12,949 bases of DNA, taken from NCBI GenBank assembly GCA_017475805.1, contig JAFVEW010000126.1, positions 1 to 12,949 on the forward strand, written 5' to 3'. The translations under genes were made by a program, and so were the position numbers. Shown piece by piece: positions 1 to 7,214 of the stretch. Numbering within the stretch: the stretch's first letter is position 1; the number at the start of each line of letters is the position of its first letter. This stretch comes from Synergistaceae bacterium. Its GTDB lineage: Bacteria; Synergistota; Synergistia; Synergistales; Aminobacteriaceae. A model generated the notes under the pieces. It ran no database searches. It was not told the DNA's origin and saw nothing but the letters and a program-made list of their open reading frames with translations.

Positions 1-697
1 TATCGAACGTCAGCATAACCGACTCGGCTTCAGGGATTTCCTGGACGCTTGGAGGTGTGAATTTATCTGTCCAAAGAGCTTGATCAGTAACTCTAAAGTC
101 ATAAAGATAGCCAACGAACATTCCGTCTGAATCCCAAGATGATTTTCCGATATAAGCTATATCATATTTTCGTTCAGGAATTTTAATTTTTATCGTGTTT
201 TGCAGTTCGCCGTTGATGTAAAACGAAACTAATTCTTTCGCGTCTTCGTAAACATAAGCGAAATGGAAAAGTTTATCTACGCAGTTGCTTGCGGTTTTGC
301 TTTCACCGTCAGCATAAAAAACTAAATCGCCGCCGCTGCCGTAACGTGCAAGCATGATCCTTTTGCTGCCTTTAGCTTCGGTGTTAAATTCAAAAATTCT
401 TCCGTAACTTCCGCAATTAGTGTCAATGAAAGCCCAGCCGTCAATCGTAAAATCTTTTCCGCCTAAAGAAATTCCGCCTTCAGCCTGCAAATAAGACTTC
501 CCGTCTAACTGCAACGCCGGACGAAGCGAAGCCGCGCCCTTAGGGTTGATAGTTGAAACTGCAGGCTTGCCTTCAGCTTTCCAAGTGTTGCCGCCGCCGT
601 CTGTTAAGTCATTATTGAAGGTCAACATAACTGACGCTTCAGCCGCGAAACAAAATGACATTATTGAAATTAAAGCGAGAACAAAAATTTTTTTCAT
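1..697 (-). CDS. Secreted LamG-like (concanavalin A fold) repeat protein, C-terminus outside window
   Basis: The reading frame is open from the ATG at 697 to the left edge, giving 232 residues and no stop. Residues 1-18 (MKKIFVLALISIMSFCFA) form a signal peptide, with cleavage likely near FA-AEA. The Cys at 16 is preceded by Phe, so I do not read it as a lipobox. Residues 22-225 have the look of a Laminin_G_3/LamG-like beta-sandwich: FTIDGWAF, GRIFEF, HFAYVYED, VSFYINGEL and YDFRVTDQALW are typical strand motifs. Residues 226-231 (SVMLTF) repeat residues 22-27 exactly, so a second domain begins at the window edge. An AGGAG at 707-711 lies 9 bases before this ATG, whereas the in-frame ATG at 706 abuts it with no spacing, so 697 was chosen. 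It is probably an exported or surface protein; ligand unknown. Family call by motif memory only. Confidence 0.75.
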   Translation of the reverse strand, partial: MKKIFVLALISIMSFCFAAEASVMLTFNNDLTDGGGNTWKAEGKPAVSTINPKGAASLRPALQLDGKSYLQAEGGISLGGKDFTIDGWAFIDTNCGSYGRIFEFNTEAKGSKRIMLARYGSGGDLVFYADGESKTASNCVDKLFHFAYVYEDAKELVSFYINGELQNTIKIKIPERKYDIAYIGKSSWDSDGMFVGYLYDFRVTDQALWTDKFTPPSVQEIPEAESVMLTFD

Positions 698-732
698 GAA
701 ATTCATCTCCTGTTCTTAAAAATTGCGACTAT

Positions 733-759
733 TTTATAGTATTCAAGAAGCTATAGCAA
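733..759 (-). promoter_or_regulatory. Possible promoter of the LamG-like gene
   Basis: On the minus strand TTGCTA (759-754) and TATAAA (738-733) are separated by 15 bp, shorter than the usual 16-18. The -35 lies at the end of the upstream symporter gene. It would give a leader of about 30 bases with the AGGAG at 711-707. I see no convincing terminator between the two genes, so read-through is also possible. Confidence 0.3.
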
Positions 760-2187
760 AGTTTGCCCTGCATCTCCTAATTTGCAGTCGAAAGTTACAA
801 ATTTTGGATTTTCTCCGCGTTCTTTAGCAGGAAGATAACGATCCCAAAAGTCATTGAAGAGTTTGAAAATTTCTTTGTGCCTCGCCGCGATTATAAAAAT
901 CGTAATCAAGACGTAAAACGCTGACAAAACGTCAGTGAATGCCCATAACGCATCAGCCTCAATGTTATAAAACAAAACGCACGGGATCATGTAATAAATC
1001 ATATATACCGGCATCATTTTTCTGTTTGTTTCCGTGTCGCCGAAAGCGTAATTTACAGATTTTTCGCAGGTGTAATACATTCCGATTATAGTTGTCCATG
1101 CGAACACAGCTATAGCAGCCGCCGTTAGCTTGCCTCCGATTGAGCCGTATGCCATAGTGAAAGCTATTGTCGTCAAAGCTCCGGACGTTGCCTCGCTCGT
1201 AAGATATGAGCCTGTGATTATTATCGTGAAAGCCGTTATCGTGCAAATTATAAAAGTATCTAAAAATACTTCGCCCCAGCCCCATAAAGATTGCCTGACC
1301 GGGTGATCTGTCTTTGCTGAAGCATGAGCTATCATTCCGTAACCTGTTCCGGCATCGTTTGAGTAAATTCCGCGTGCGACTCCATATTGAATAGCGTCCC
1401 TGACTGTAGCTCCTGCAAATCCACCGACAGCCGAAGCGGGCGTGAAAGCACTCTTTAATATCAACATTACGACGTCGGGAATAGCGCGCCAATTTATAAT
1501 TATTACGCCGAGTCCCATTAAAATATATAACATCGCCATAGCAGGAACAGCCTTTGACATTACATTTGAAATTCTTTTCAAGCCGCCCCAAATTGTTATT
1601 AAGCATGTCAAACCGATGACGATAACGGAAGCGAGGCTCGGAACTCCGAAGGCTTCTTTCATTGAACTCGTTACGGCCTCAGTCTGGACGCAGCAAGTCC
1701 AAGGGCCGAACACAAAGCAGAATACAGCAAGAACAACCGCGCCGCGTTTCCAGCCGAAAGCATTTTTCAAAACAAAAGAGCGGTCGCAGACATATTCATT
1801 CATTGATTCTTTGTAGTGCTCGCGATAACGCTGGCCAATTATTATTTCGCAAGCCTTTGTTGACATTCCGAAGAACGCCGATATTAACATCCAAACTAAC
1901 GCTCCGGGCCCGCCGCTTACGATAGCTGTAGCAACGCCGCTAATATTTCCTGTGCCGATAGTATTCGCAAGAGCCGTGCAAGCCGCTCGAAATCCTGAAA
2001 TCGTGCCTTCGCCTTCAGAGCTTCCGATTTGGCCGAAAGTATTTTTGAAGTTGAAAAAGATTTTTCGCTGATATTTGAACTTGAAGCAGATTGATAACGT
2101 AATGCCCGTAACGAGTATTAAAATCGTCATCCATGAGCCCCACATAAAATCGTCCATTGCATAGAAAAAATCCGTGATTGCTTTCAT
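751..2187 (-). CDS. Alanine/glycine:cation symporter family protein (AGCS)
   Basis: This is a polytopic inner-membrane symporter of 478 residues, close to the usual 450-490 for the sodium:alanine symporter family (AlsT/DagA type). The family signature is clear at about residues 91-111: SGGPGALVWMLISAFFGMST, followed by KACE. The preceding ALANTIGTGNISGVATAI (72-89) is the conserved substrate/ion-binding stretch. Family members import alanine, glycine or related small amino acids with Na+ or H+; the exact substrate cannot be read here. The ATG is 6 bp after the stop of the homocysteine methyltransferase gene, and its AGGAGG (2201-2206) lies inside the last codons of that gene, so the two are probably translationally coupled. 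The Shine-Dalgarno spacing of 13 is rather long, but no better start is available. Confidence 0.93.
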   Translation of the reverse strand: MKAITDFFYAMDDFMWGSWMTILILVTGITLSICFKFKYQRKIFFNFKNTFGQIGSSEGEGTISGFRAACTALANTIGTGNISGVATAIVSGGPGALVWMLISAFFGMSTKACEIIIGQRYREHYKESMNEYVCDRSFVLKNAFGWKRGAVVLAVFCFVFGPWTCCVQTEAVTSSMKEAFGVPSLASVIVIGLTCLITIWGGLKRISNVMSKAVPAMAMLYILMGLGVIIINWRAIPDVVMLILKSAFTPASAVGGFAGATVRDAIQYGVARGIYSNDAGTGYGMIAHASAKTDHPVRQSLWGWGEVFLDTFIICTITAFTIIITGSYLTSEATSGALTTIAFTMAYGSIGGKLTAAAIAVFAWTTIIGMYYTCEKSVNYAFGDTETNRKMMPVYMIYYMIPCVLFYNIEADALWAFTDVLSAFYVLITIFIIAARHKEIFKLFNDFWDRYLPAKERGENPKFVTFDCKLGDAGQTLL

Positions 2188-2193
2188 AATTTT

Positions 2194-3153
2194 TTATTCG
2201 CCTCCTAAAAATTTTTTACGGGCTTCAAAAACTTGCTCTATATGTTTTTCAACAGTTGTGCAGCAGCCTCCGACAGCAGTTGCTCCGGCTTCCATGTAAG
2301 ACAGAGCATAAGCTCCAAAGTCTTTTGCATTTTCTGAATGAGTCCAAGTCTTAGTGTTAGGGTCATAAATTTCTCCGCTGTTAGGATAAACTCCGATCGG
2401 CAAGTCCGCAGCTTGTTTTAACTCGCGAATTAACGAGACGATATATTCCGGCTTCGTGCAGTTTACGCCAAGCATTTTTAGATGAGGATATGAATTTTTG
2501 TCGGAAAGTTCGCGGGCGCAATCTGAAATTTTTGTTCCGTCGTTGATTTTTTCTCCGTCAGCGCATGAAAAACTTATCCAATAATCCGCGCCTAATTCTT
2601 CAGCGATTGAAGCCTCGATTAAAACTTCTTTCAATGACGGTTGAGTTTCAAACAATAATAAATCGCTGCCTGCTTCATTTAATAATTCGATTCTTCGGCG
2701 ATGGAATTTTCTTAAATCCTTATCATCGATTTTATAATTGCCCGTGTATTCAGAGCCGTCGGCCAAGTAAGCCCCGTAAGGCCCGACACTTCCCAAGCAT
2801 AAAGGATAAACACGCCCTGCTGCTTTGCCTTCGTTGTTCCACCACTGTTCGCGGGCTTCTTGAAAAATTTTCACTGAACGAGTGATTATTTCTTCTGCTT
2901 GAGACTCCGTGAAACCGTGTTTAGTTAATCCCGGAATAGTTGCTTGATAGCTGCATGTGATACCGCAATCAGCTCCGGCGCGGAAATAATTTATATGAAC
3001 CTGCTTAATTAAATCGGGATCATCAACTAAAGTCTGCGCCGTCCATAAATCATTTTTATGTTCAGCTCCTAAATTTTCTAAGGCCGTTGACATTGAGCCG
3101 TCAATGACCATGATTTTATTGCGCGTTAAAATTTCATCAAGGGAGGCTTTCAT
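2194..3153 (-). CDS. mmuM: Homocysteine S-methyltransferase (MmuM-like)
   Basis: Zinc-dependent methyltransferase of 319 residues (E. coli MmuM is about 310). It transfers a methyl group from S-methylmethionine or S-adenosylmethionine to homocysteine, forming methionine. The N-terminus IDGSMSTALENLGAEH matches the family start. The three zinc thiolates are visible: Cys232 in LGVNCTKPEYI and Cys297/Cys298 in the C-terminal AVGGCCTT motif. LLLFETQPSLKE near residue 165 is the conserved barrel strand with the catalytic-site Glu. AAGGAG at 3160-3165 sits 6 bases before the ATG. The gene follows ispG by 12 bp and is followed within 6 bp by an AGCS symporter. In E. coli mmuM pairs with a transporter (mmuP), but of a different family. 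The full cobalamin MetH is excluded because only the first domain type is present. Confidence 0.9.
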   Translation of the reverse strand: MKASLDEILTRNKIMVIDGSMSTALENLGAEHKNDLWTAQTLVDDPDLIKQVHINYFRAGADCGITCSYQATIPGLTKHGFTESQAEEIITRSVKIFQEAREQWWNNEGKAAGRVYPLCLGSVGPYGAYLADGSEYTGNYKIDDKDLRKFHRRRIELLNEAGSDLLLFETQPSLKEVLIEASIAEELGADYWISFSCADGEKINDGTKISDCARELSDKNSYPHLKMLGVNCTKPEYIVSLIRELKQAADLPIGVYPNSGEIYDPNTKTWTHSENAKDFGAYALSYMEAGATAVGGCCTTVEKHIEQVFEARKKFLGGE

Positions 3154-3165
3154 CGTTGACTCCTT

Positions 3166-4206
3166 TTATGCTTTCAAAAATTCCGGCAAAATTTTTTCTA
3201 ATTCTTCGTATTTGTATTCACCCGCAGGTTTGCCTTCGCGGAATAAGACAGCACCGCCGGGAGTTCCTGCTATGCCGTATTTAGCGTGCCTTGCTTCTTT
3301 AGGGCCGTTGACTTCACAGCCCATTACAGCAACTGAAACACCGTCGGGAAGATTTTTTAGTAACGGCTCGACAACTTTGACTAATTTCATGACATCAGCG
3401 CGACGCCTTCCGCAAGTCGGACAAGAAATTAAATTCACGCCTTTAACTCTAAGCTCAAGAGATTTAAGAATTTCGTAGCCGACTTTGACTTCTCGTTCAG
3501 GTTCGTCAGTGAGAGAAACTCTCAAAGTGTCGCCGATTCCTTTTAATAATAAATTCGAGATACACGCCGTGCCTTTGACTATTCCACCGTCGCCGGGACC
3601 CGCCTCAGTGAGACCTATGTGCATAGGAAAATCGGGATAATTCGCCGCAATTAACTCGTTAGCTTTGATACATTCAGGAACACTTGAAGATTTTGCAGAT
3701 AAAATTAAATCCGTGAAATTTTGACTTAATAATAATTCAGCTTGTTCTCTCACAGCAAGATAGAGAGCTTCGGCTCTGTTGCCTTTGGCCGCGTCAAGCT
3801 GAGCAAGCGAAATTGAACCGCCATTCGCGCCGATACGGATAACAACGCCTAAATTTTTTGCAGTAGTTATGACGTCGTTTAATTTATTAAGAGGCATGTT
3901 GCCTGGATTGATTCTGATTGCTCGACAGCCCGCTTCCATTGCAAGCAAAGCTAAAGCCGGATCAAAATGAATGTCCGCCATTATAGTGAGCTTTGTGTGT
4001 TCGACTAAATATTTTAAGTCTTGAAAAAATTTCGCGTCAGGCAAAGCAGCTCGCGCCATTTCACAGCCTGCGTCAATTAATCGTTCACATTGAGCTAAAA
4101 CTTCTTCGCGTTTATCGAGAGAAATTTTTAACATGCTCTCGATCCTTACTGGCGCATCGCCGCCGATTGTTAAATCATTAATTTTTACTTGTCGTTTGCT
4201 ATTCAT
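3166..4206 (-). CDS. ispG: 4-hydroxy-3-methylbut-2-enyl-diphosphate synthase (IspG/GcpE)
   Basis: Enzyme of the MEP isoprenoid pathway that reductively converts methylerythritol cyclodiphosphate to HMBPP, using a [4Fe-4S] cluster. At 346 residues it is the short bacterial form. The N-terminal TIM barrel starts at KRQVKINDLTIGGDAPVRIE and contains ADIHFDPALAL and IRINPGN. The C-terminal domain carries the cluster ligands Cys262 and Cys265 (SCPTCGR), Cys297 and Glu304 (MGCEVNGPKE), with the spacing of E. coli IspG. A stop codon lies four codons upstream of the ATG and alignment to the family start supports this ATG, yet no Shine-Dalgarno is visible in front of it; a long inverted repeat occupies that gap. 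It follows rseP, a neighbour of ispG in many bacteria. Confidence 0.96.
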   Translation of the reverse strand: MNSKRQVKINDLTIGGDAPVRIESMLKISLDKREEVLAQCERLIDAGCEMARAALPDAKFFQDLKYLVEHTKLTIMADIHFDPALALLAMEAGCRAIRINPGNMPLNKLNDVITTAKNLGVVIRIGANGGSISLAQLDAAKGNRAEALYLAVREQAELLLSQNFTDLILSAKSSSVPECIKANELIAANYPDFPMHIGLTEAGPGDGGIVKGTACISNLLLKGIGDTLRVSLTDEPEREVKVGYEILKSLELRVKGVNLISCPTCGRRRADVMKLVKVVEPLLKNLPDGVSVAVMGCEVNGPKEARHAKYGIAGTPGGAVLFREGKPAGEYKYEELEKILPEFLKA

Positions 4207-4213
4207 TTTTAAT

Positions 4214-4305
4214 AATTAGGAATGAGGAGTGAGGAATGAGAAATGAAAAACTTTTTTTATAATAGAGTATTTTCACTCCTAACCTCTAAATCCTAATTCC
4301 TCATT
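4214..4305. repeat. Inverted repeat built of 7-bp tandem units, in the rseP-ispG gap
   Basis: The left arm (4214-4249) contains four consecutive heptads at 4219-4246: GGAATGA, GGAGTGA, GGAATGA, GAAATGA. The right arm (4270-4305), read on the minus strand, contains GGAATTA, GGATTTA, GAGGTTA, GGAGTGA (4300 down to 4273). The arms match at 26 of 36 positions. In minus-strand RNA, the direction of the operon, four of the ten mismatches become G-U pairs, so about 30 of 36 positions can pair around a 20-base loop (4250-4269). The element fills most of the 107-bp gap and lacks a clean run of U after the stem. It resembles short tandemly repeated heptanucleotide elements (STRR) known from cyanobacteria, or a small mobile palindrome; copy number elsewhere is unknown. 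Confidence 0.75.
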
Positions 4306-4313
4306 GCCTTTCT

Positions 4314-5363
4314 TTAATGAGTGAAAAATAAATTGTAAACGTCCTTGCAAGTGATTAAAATCATAAGCGAAATTAAAATCGCAAAGCCCGCCGTATGAAT
4401 CCAATTTTCAACTTTCTCGGGAAGTCTTCGGCGAAGAATCATCTCTAAAAGAACAAATAAAATTCTTCCGCCGTCGAGAGCAGGTATCGGAAATAAATTC
4501 AAAATTCCAAGATTTAGCGCGATTATCGCAATGAAAGTCAAGAAGTCCCAAAATCCTTCGCGCATAGCTTTGCCCGACATTGAAGCAATCCCTACAGGGC
4601 CTGTAACGTCAGCTTCTTGGCGGCGCATGATTAATTCATAGAAGCCACGCATCATCATCAAAGTCATTCGATAAGTGTATCCGAGCGAACTTTTAATCGC
4701 TTTGAAAAATCCGTAACGAGCATGAGACGGTGAAACACCTAACATAGGCCGCCCGTATTCTTCGTTCATAGGGATTTTAATATTCAATGTGAGATTTTCA
4801 TTGCCGCGCTTAACTTCGAGAGTTACGTTTTCATTTTTAAGACTTTCGACGCGGACTTTCTCGGACATTTCGCGCCACTTTGAAACTTTTTCGCCGTTGA
4901 CGCTTAAAACTTCGTCGCCAGCTTTTAAGCCCGCAATTTCAGCAGGAAAACCTGACATAATCTCGCCGATTTTTGTGCTGTCCATGTCTAAGACGCCGTG
5001 TCCGTATAAAAATGCGGCCATTAATAAAACTGCGAGCAAAATATTAAATAAAGAGCCGTTGAGCAAAATTAAAAATCTTTTCCAAGCTGCTTGTTCCTCA
5101 AAGCCTTTGCCTGAAATTACACTTTCGCCCTCTTCTTCTTCGTTCATTCCTGCGAGCCTGCAAAAACCTCCGATAGGAAATAAACGCCATGACCAAAGCA
5201 TTTTAGTTTTTTTGTTCCTATGCTGAAGAATTGCCGGTCCCATTCCGAAAGCAAACTCATGAACTTGAACGCCTAAAATTTTTGCTGTAATGTAATGTCC
5301 GTACTCATGAACGATTACACAGACCGCTATAACTATAATAAAAGCTATTAAACTCGTAAGCAA
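4314..5363 (-). CDS. rseP: Site-2 intramembrane zinc metalloprotease RseP
   Basis: Inner-membrane zinc protease of 349 residues that cuts transmembrane segments, for example of anti-sigma factors or remnant signal peptides. The HExxH zinc motif is at His19-Glu20-His23 in IVHEYGHY within the first helix. A single PDZ domain lies at about 130-200 (GFPAEIAGLKAGDEVLSVNG). The second active-site motif NLFPIPALDGG gives the third ligand, Asp297. About four membrane segments are visible. The start is a TTG: AGGAG at 5374-5378 lies 10 bases before it and the following residues align with the family N-terminus. The gene heads the operon with ispG after an upstream terminator. E. coli RseP has two PDZ domains; the single-PDZ form is common in other phyla. 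Confidence 0.95.
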   Translation of the reverse strand: MLTSLIAFIIVIAVCVIVHEYGHYITAKILGVQVHEFAFGMGPAILQHRNKKTKMLWSWRLFPIGGFCRLAGMNEEEEGESVISGKGFEEQAAWKRFLILLNGSLFNILLAVLLMAAFLYGHGVLDMDSTKIGEIMSGFPAEIAGLKAGDEVLSVNGEKVSKWREMSEKVRVESLKNENVTLEVKRGNENLTLNIKIPMNEEYGRPMLGVSPSHARYGFFKAIKSSLGYTYRMTLMMMRGFYELIMRRQEADVTGPVGIASMSGKAMREGFWDFLTFIAIIALNLGILNLFPIPALDGGRILFVLLEMILRRRLPEKVENWIHTAGFAILISLMILITCKDVYNLFFTH

Positions 5364-5409
5364 AATTTATTTTCTCCTGATTAAAAAATTATTTGCCTGC
5401 AAGTATAAC

Positions 5410-5440
5410 AAAAAAGAAGCAAGGATTTTCTCCTCGCTTC
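5410..5440 (-). terminator. Rho-independent terminator after the peptidyl-prolyl isomerase gene
   Basis: On the minus strand GAAGCGAGGA (5440-5431) and TCCTTGCTTC (5425-5416) form a 10-bp stem with one G-U pair and a 5-base GAAAA loop, followed directly by six T (5415-5410). It lies 35 bp past the isomerase stop and separates that gene from rseP. Confidence 0.88.
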
Positions 5441-5474
5441 CAAAATCTTTAGGTTAAATAATTTTCTAAAATCT

Positions 5475-6296
5475 CTAAAATCTTTCGACTTTATATTTTT
5501 CTTCAAGTTCTTTTGAACGAGCCTGTAATAAATCCTGAGTTTTCTTCTCTCGAAGTTCCTGCTCAATGTGAGCTTTAACTTGCTCAAAAGGCATGACACT
5601 TTCCGGGACATGTTCGCCAAGTTTTATTAAATGCCAGCCAAATTGAGATTTAACAGGCTCAGAAACGTCGCCGGGATTTTTGAGTTCAAAGGCCGCTTTC
5701 TCAAATTCAGGCACCATTACGCCGCGTGGAAATTCGCCTAAATCTCCGCCATTAGCTGCACTGCCCGGGTCTATTGAAAATTCTTTAGCAACTACATCAA
5801 AAGATTTTCCTGATTTTAATTCTTCTTGAACTTTCGCGAGTGAAGCGTCATCGCTGACTAAAATATGACTTGCGTGAACTCTTTCCGGCTGTGTAAATAA
5901 CTTTTGATTTTCGTCATAAAATTTTTTCACTTCGTCTTCAGTAATTGAAATATCTTGGATAACTTCTTTCATGGCCGCCTGAGCTAACATAGTTCGTTTG
6001 ATGTTTTCAAGATTTTCGATAAATTCAGGTGTCTGATCTAATTTTTTCTCTTCAGCATCGAGAGCATAGAGCCTCATTGAAATTAAATCATCAATGACCA
6101 TCTTTCGGCCTTGTTCGGATGAGTAAAGCATCATGGCCTGCTGCCCAAAAGGTTTGATAAATTCAAGAGCTTCTGATTCTGTGATGTCATGATCTCCAAC
6201 ACGCGCTAAAACTTTATCACCACTAACTGCTGCAGCTTGAGCCGCTGACGCAAGCAGAATAACGAAAAGAGAAATTAATAAAATTTTCTTTGCCAT
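5475..6296 (-). CDS. Secreted parvulin-type peptidyl-prolyl cis-trans isomerase (PpiC/SurA/PrsA-like)
   Basis: Periplasmic folding factor of 273 residues. Residues 1-23 (MAKKILLISL to AAQAAA) are a signal peptide ending in an AQA-type signal-peptidase I site and no lipobox Cys, which suggests a soluble periplasmic SurA-like protein, unlike the lipidated PrsA of Gram-positives. An N-terminal helical chaperone region (about 25-135) precedes the parvulin domain at about 138-229, with VHASHILV, FSIDPGSAANGGDLGEF, MVPEFEKAAF and FGWHLIKL. A charged helical tail follows. The frame continues upstream to an ATG at 6347, but those 17 extra residues would precede the signal peptide. The AGGAGG before the ATG at 6296 supports the shorter start, although its spacing of 14 is long. 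The gene appears monocistronic, with a terminator behind it. Confidence 0.92.
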   Translation of the reverse strand: MAKKILLISLFVILLASAAQAAAVSGDKVLARVGDHDITESEALEFIKPFGQQAMMLYSSEQGRKMVIDDLISMRLYALDAEEKKLDQTPEFIENLENIKRTMLAQAAMKEVIQDISITEDEVKKFYDENQKLFTQPERVHASHILVSDDASLAKVQEELKSGKSFDVVAKEFSIDPGSAANGGDLGEFPRGVMVPEFEKAAFELKNPGDVSEPVKSQFGWHLIKLGEHVPESVMPFEQVKAHIEQELREKKTQDLLQARSKELEEKYKVERF

Positions 6297-6336
6297 AATA
6301 AAATAAAAATCCTCCTGAAAAATTTTTAACGCGCTA

Positions 6337-6365
6337 AAGTTTATCACATTAAATTAAGCTATAAT
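6337..6365 (+). promoter_or_regulatory. Candidate promoter for the five-gene plus-strand cluster
   Basis: A perfect TATAAT lies at 6360-6365, about 33 bases before the TTG start at 6398. The region 17 bp upstream (AAGTTT, 6337-6342) is a poor match to a sigma-70 -35 box. The 101-bp gap also has to hold the divergent promoter of the isomerase, for which I see only weak candidates. Confidence 0.4.
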
Positions 6366-6397
6366 AACCAAAGAATTTTTTATGGAGCTGATTTTTT

Positions 6398-6673
6398 TTG
6401 CGAATCGTAAACACTAAGATTGTGCTTGGCCTTTCGATATGGATTTTAGGCTTTGCATTCATGGTAGCGGGCTGGCTTGTCGGCGAACTTTCAGAAAAAT
6501 GGGGACGACTTCCGGGAAAAATTTTATATCGCATCGGCGCGATCATCGTTGCTGTGCCTGTTATAGTTTTATTATGGAAGACTTCGGCTTACCTCTACGT
6601 CAATCGTTTTTTTATAGCAAACTATATAAATAGCACGATTGAATTTGTGAAAGATGCTATCAAAGTTCTTTAG
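6398..6673 (+). CDS. Small membrane protein of unknown function, two predicted helices
   Basis: Protein of 91 residues with two strongly hydrophobic stretches, about residues 8-30 (IVLGLSIWILGFAFMVAGWL) and 45-65 (AIIVAVPVIVLLW), joined by a short polar segment (GELSEKWGRLPGKILYR), and a mainly amphipathic C-terminal part. The start is TTG, chosen because GGAG at 6384-6387 is 10 bases upstream. I do not recognise the family. Its last 20 bp overlap the CPBP protease gene, so the two are probably co-translated and may act together at the membrane; that partnership is inference from overlap only. Confidence 0.7.
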   Translation: MRIVNTKIVLGLSIWILGFAFMVAGWLVGELSEKWGRLPGKILYRIGAIIVAVPVIVLLWKTSAYLYVNRFFIANYINSTIEFVKDAIKVL

Positions 6674-7205
6674 CGCGGCCATAAGTTTTTTTATTGCGGC
6701 GTTCATGCTTTATTTTCCGTATGAATGGTGCAAACGAAGAGGCGAAAGCGAATCACTTTACGGCCTAAAATGGTTTTTGACGAAAGAATCTAAACGCGAC
6801 GTCATAATCGCGTTATTTTTTACTCTAATCCCATTAACGATAATAACTTTTTATTGGCCTGTTGAATGGGGAGGACGAGGACTCAAAACTCCAAGTTTTT
6901 GGAATGCCTTAGACGGTCTTTGCGGAGGAATAGCGGCGGCCTTTATTGAAGAAACTTTTTTTCGAGGCTGGCTTCAAACTTTGACCGTAAAAAAATTCGG
7001 TGTTTATCTTGGAATTTTCATACCGACCTTATTATTCGCGCTTAGTCATTTAATAGTTTTAACGGGCTGGCTCAGGGTTGCGACTTTCTTCCCGGGCTTA
7101 GTCATGGCAATTCTAAGACATCGCGGCGGTTCCGTATGGCCGTCAATAATCTATCACGCTATCTGTAACGTTTGGGCTGTATGGTTTGCGCCGATCGTAG
7201 TTTAG
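6654..7205 (+). CDS. CPBP family glutamic-type intramembrane protease
   Basis: Membrane protein of 183 residues with the CPBP (Abi/CAAX protease-like, PF02517) active-site motifs: Glu99-Glu100-x3-Arg104 in FIEETFFRGWLQT, a conserved FALSH with His132, and His168/Asn172 in IIYHAICNVW. Several hydrophobic helices surround them. Members cut within or near the membrane: CAAX proteins, bacteriocin leaders, or C-terminal sorting tails. The ATG lies inside the end of the upstream small membrane gene with only a weak GAAAG in front, suggesting coupling. A secreted protein gene follows 9 bp later. Synergistota are known to carry a Synerg-CTERM sorting system whose assigned protease (MrtS) belongs to this superfamily; whether this protein is that one cannot be decided from motifs alone. 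Confidence 0.85.
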   Translation: MLSKFFSAAISFFIAAFMLYFPYEWCKRRGESESLYGLKWFLTKESKRDVIIALFFTLIPLTIITFYWPVEWGGRGLKTPSFWNALDGLCGGIAAAFIEETFFRGWLQTLTVKKFGVYLGIFIPTLLFALSHLIVLTGWLRVATFFPGLVMAILRHRGGSVWPSIIYHAICNVWAVWFAPIVV

Positions 7206-7214
7206 GAGTTATAA

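Noticed and set aside
965..1925. Open frames of 87-213 codons inside the symporter gene on both strands
   Set aside because: They lack family motifs and ribosome-binding sites and lie within a well-supported gene.
2565..4181. Plus-strand open frames antisense to the methyltransferase and ispG
   Set aside because: No recognisable domains or start signals; the opposite-strand genes have full catalytic motifs.
4258..4263. Perfect TATAAT on the plus strand inside the loop of the heptad repeat
   Set aside because: No -35-like sequence stands 15-19 bp upstream, and transcription would run antisense into rseP; AT-rich loop composition explains it.
5380..5410. TATACT just after the terminator as the -10 box for rseP
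   Set aside because: Nothing like a -35 lies 16-18 bp upstream because that stretch is the terminator stem; the rseP promoter is left unassigned.
6297..6347. Longer isomerase beginning at the ATG at 6347
   Set aside because: It would put 17 polar residues before a standard signal peptide, and the AGGAGG lies inside that extension.
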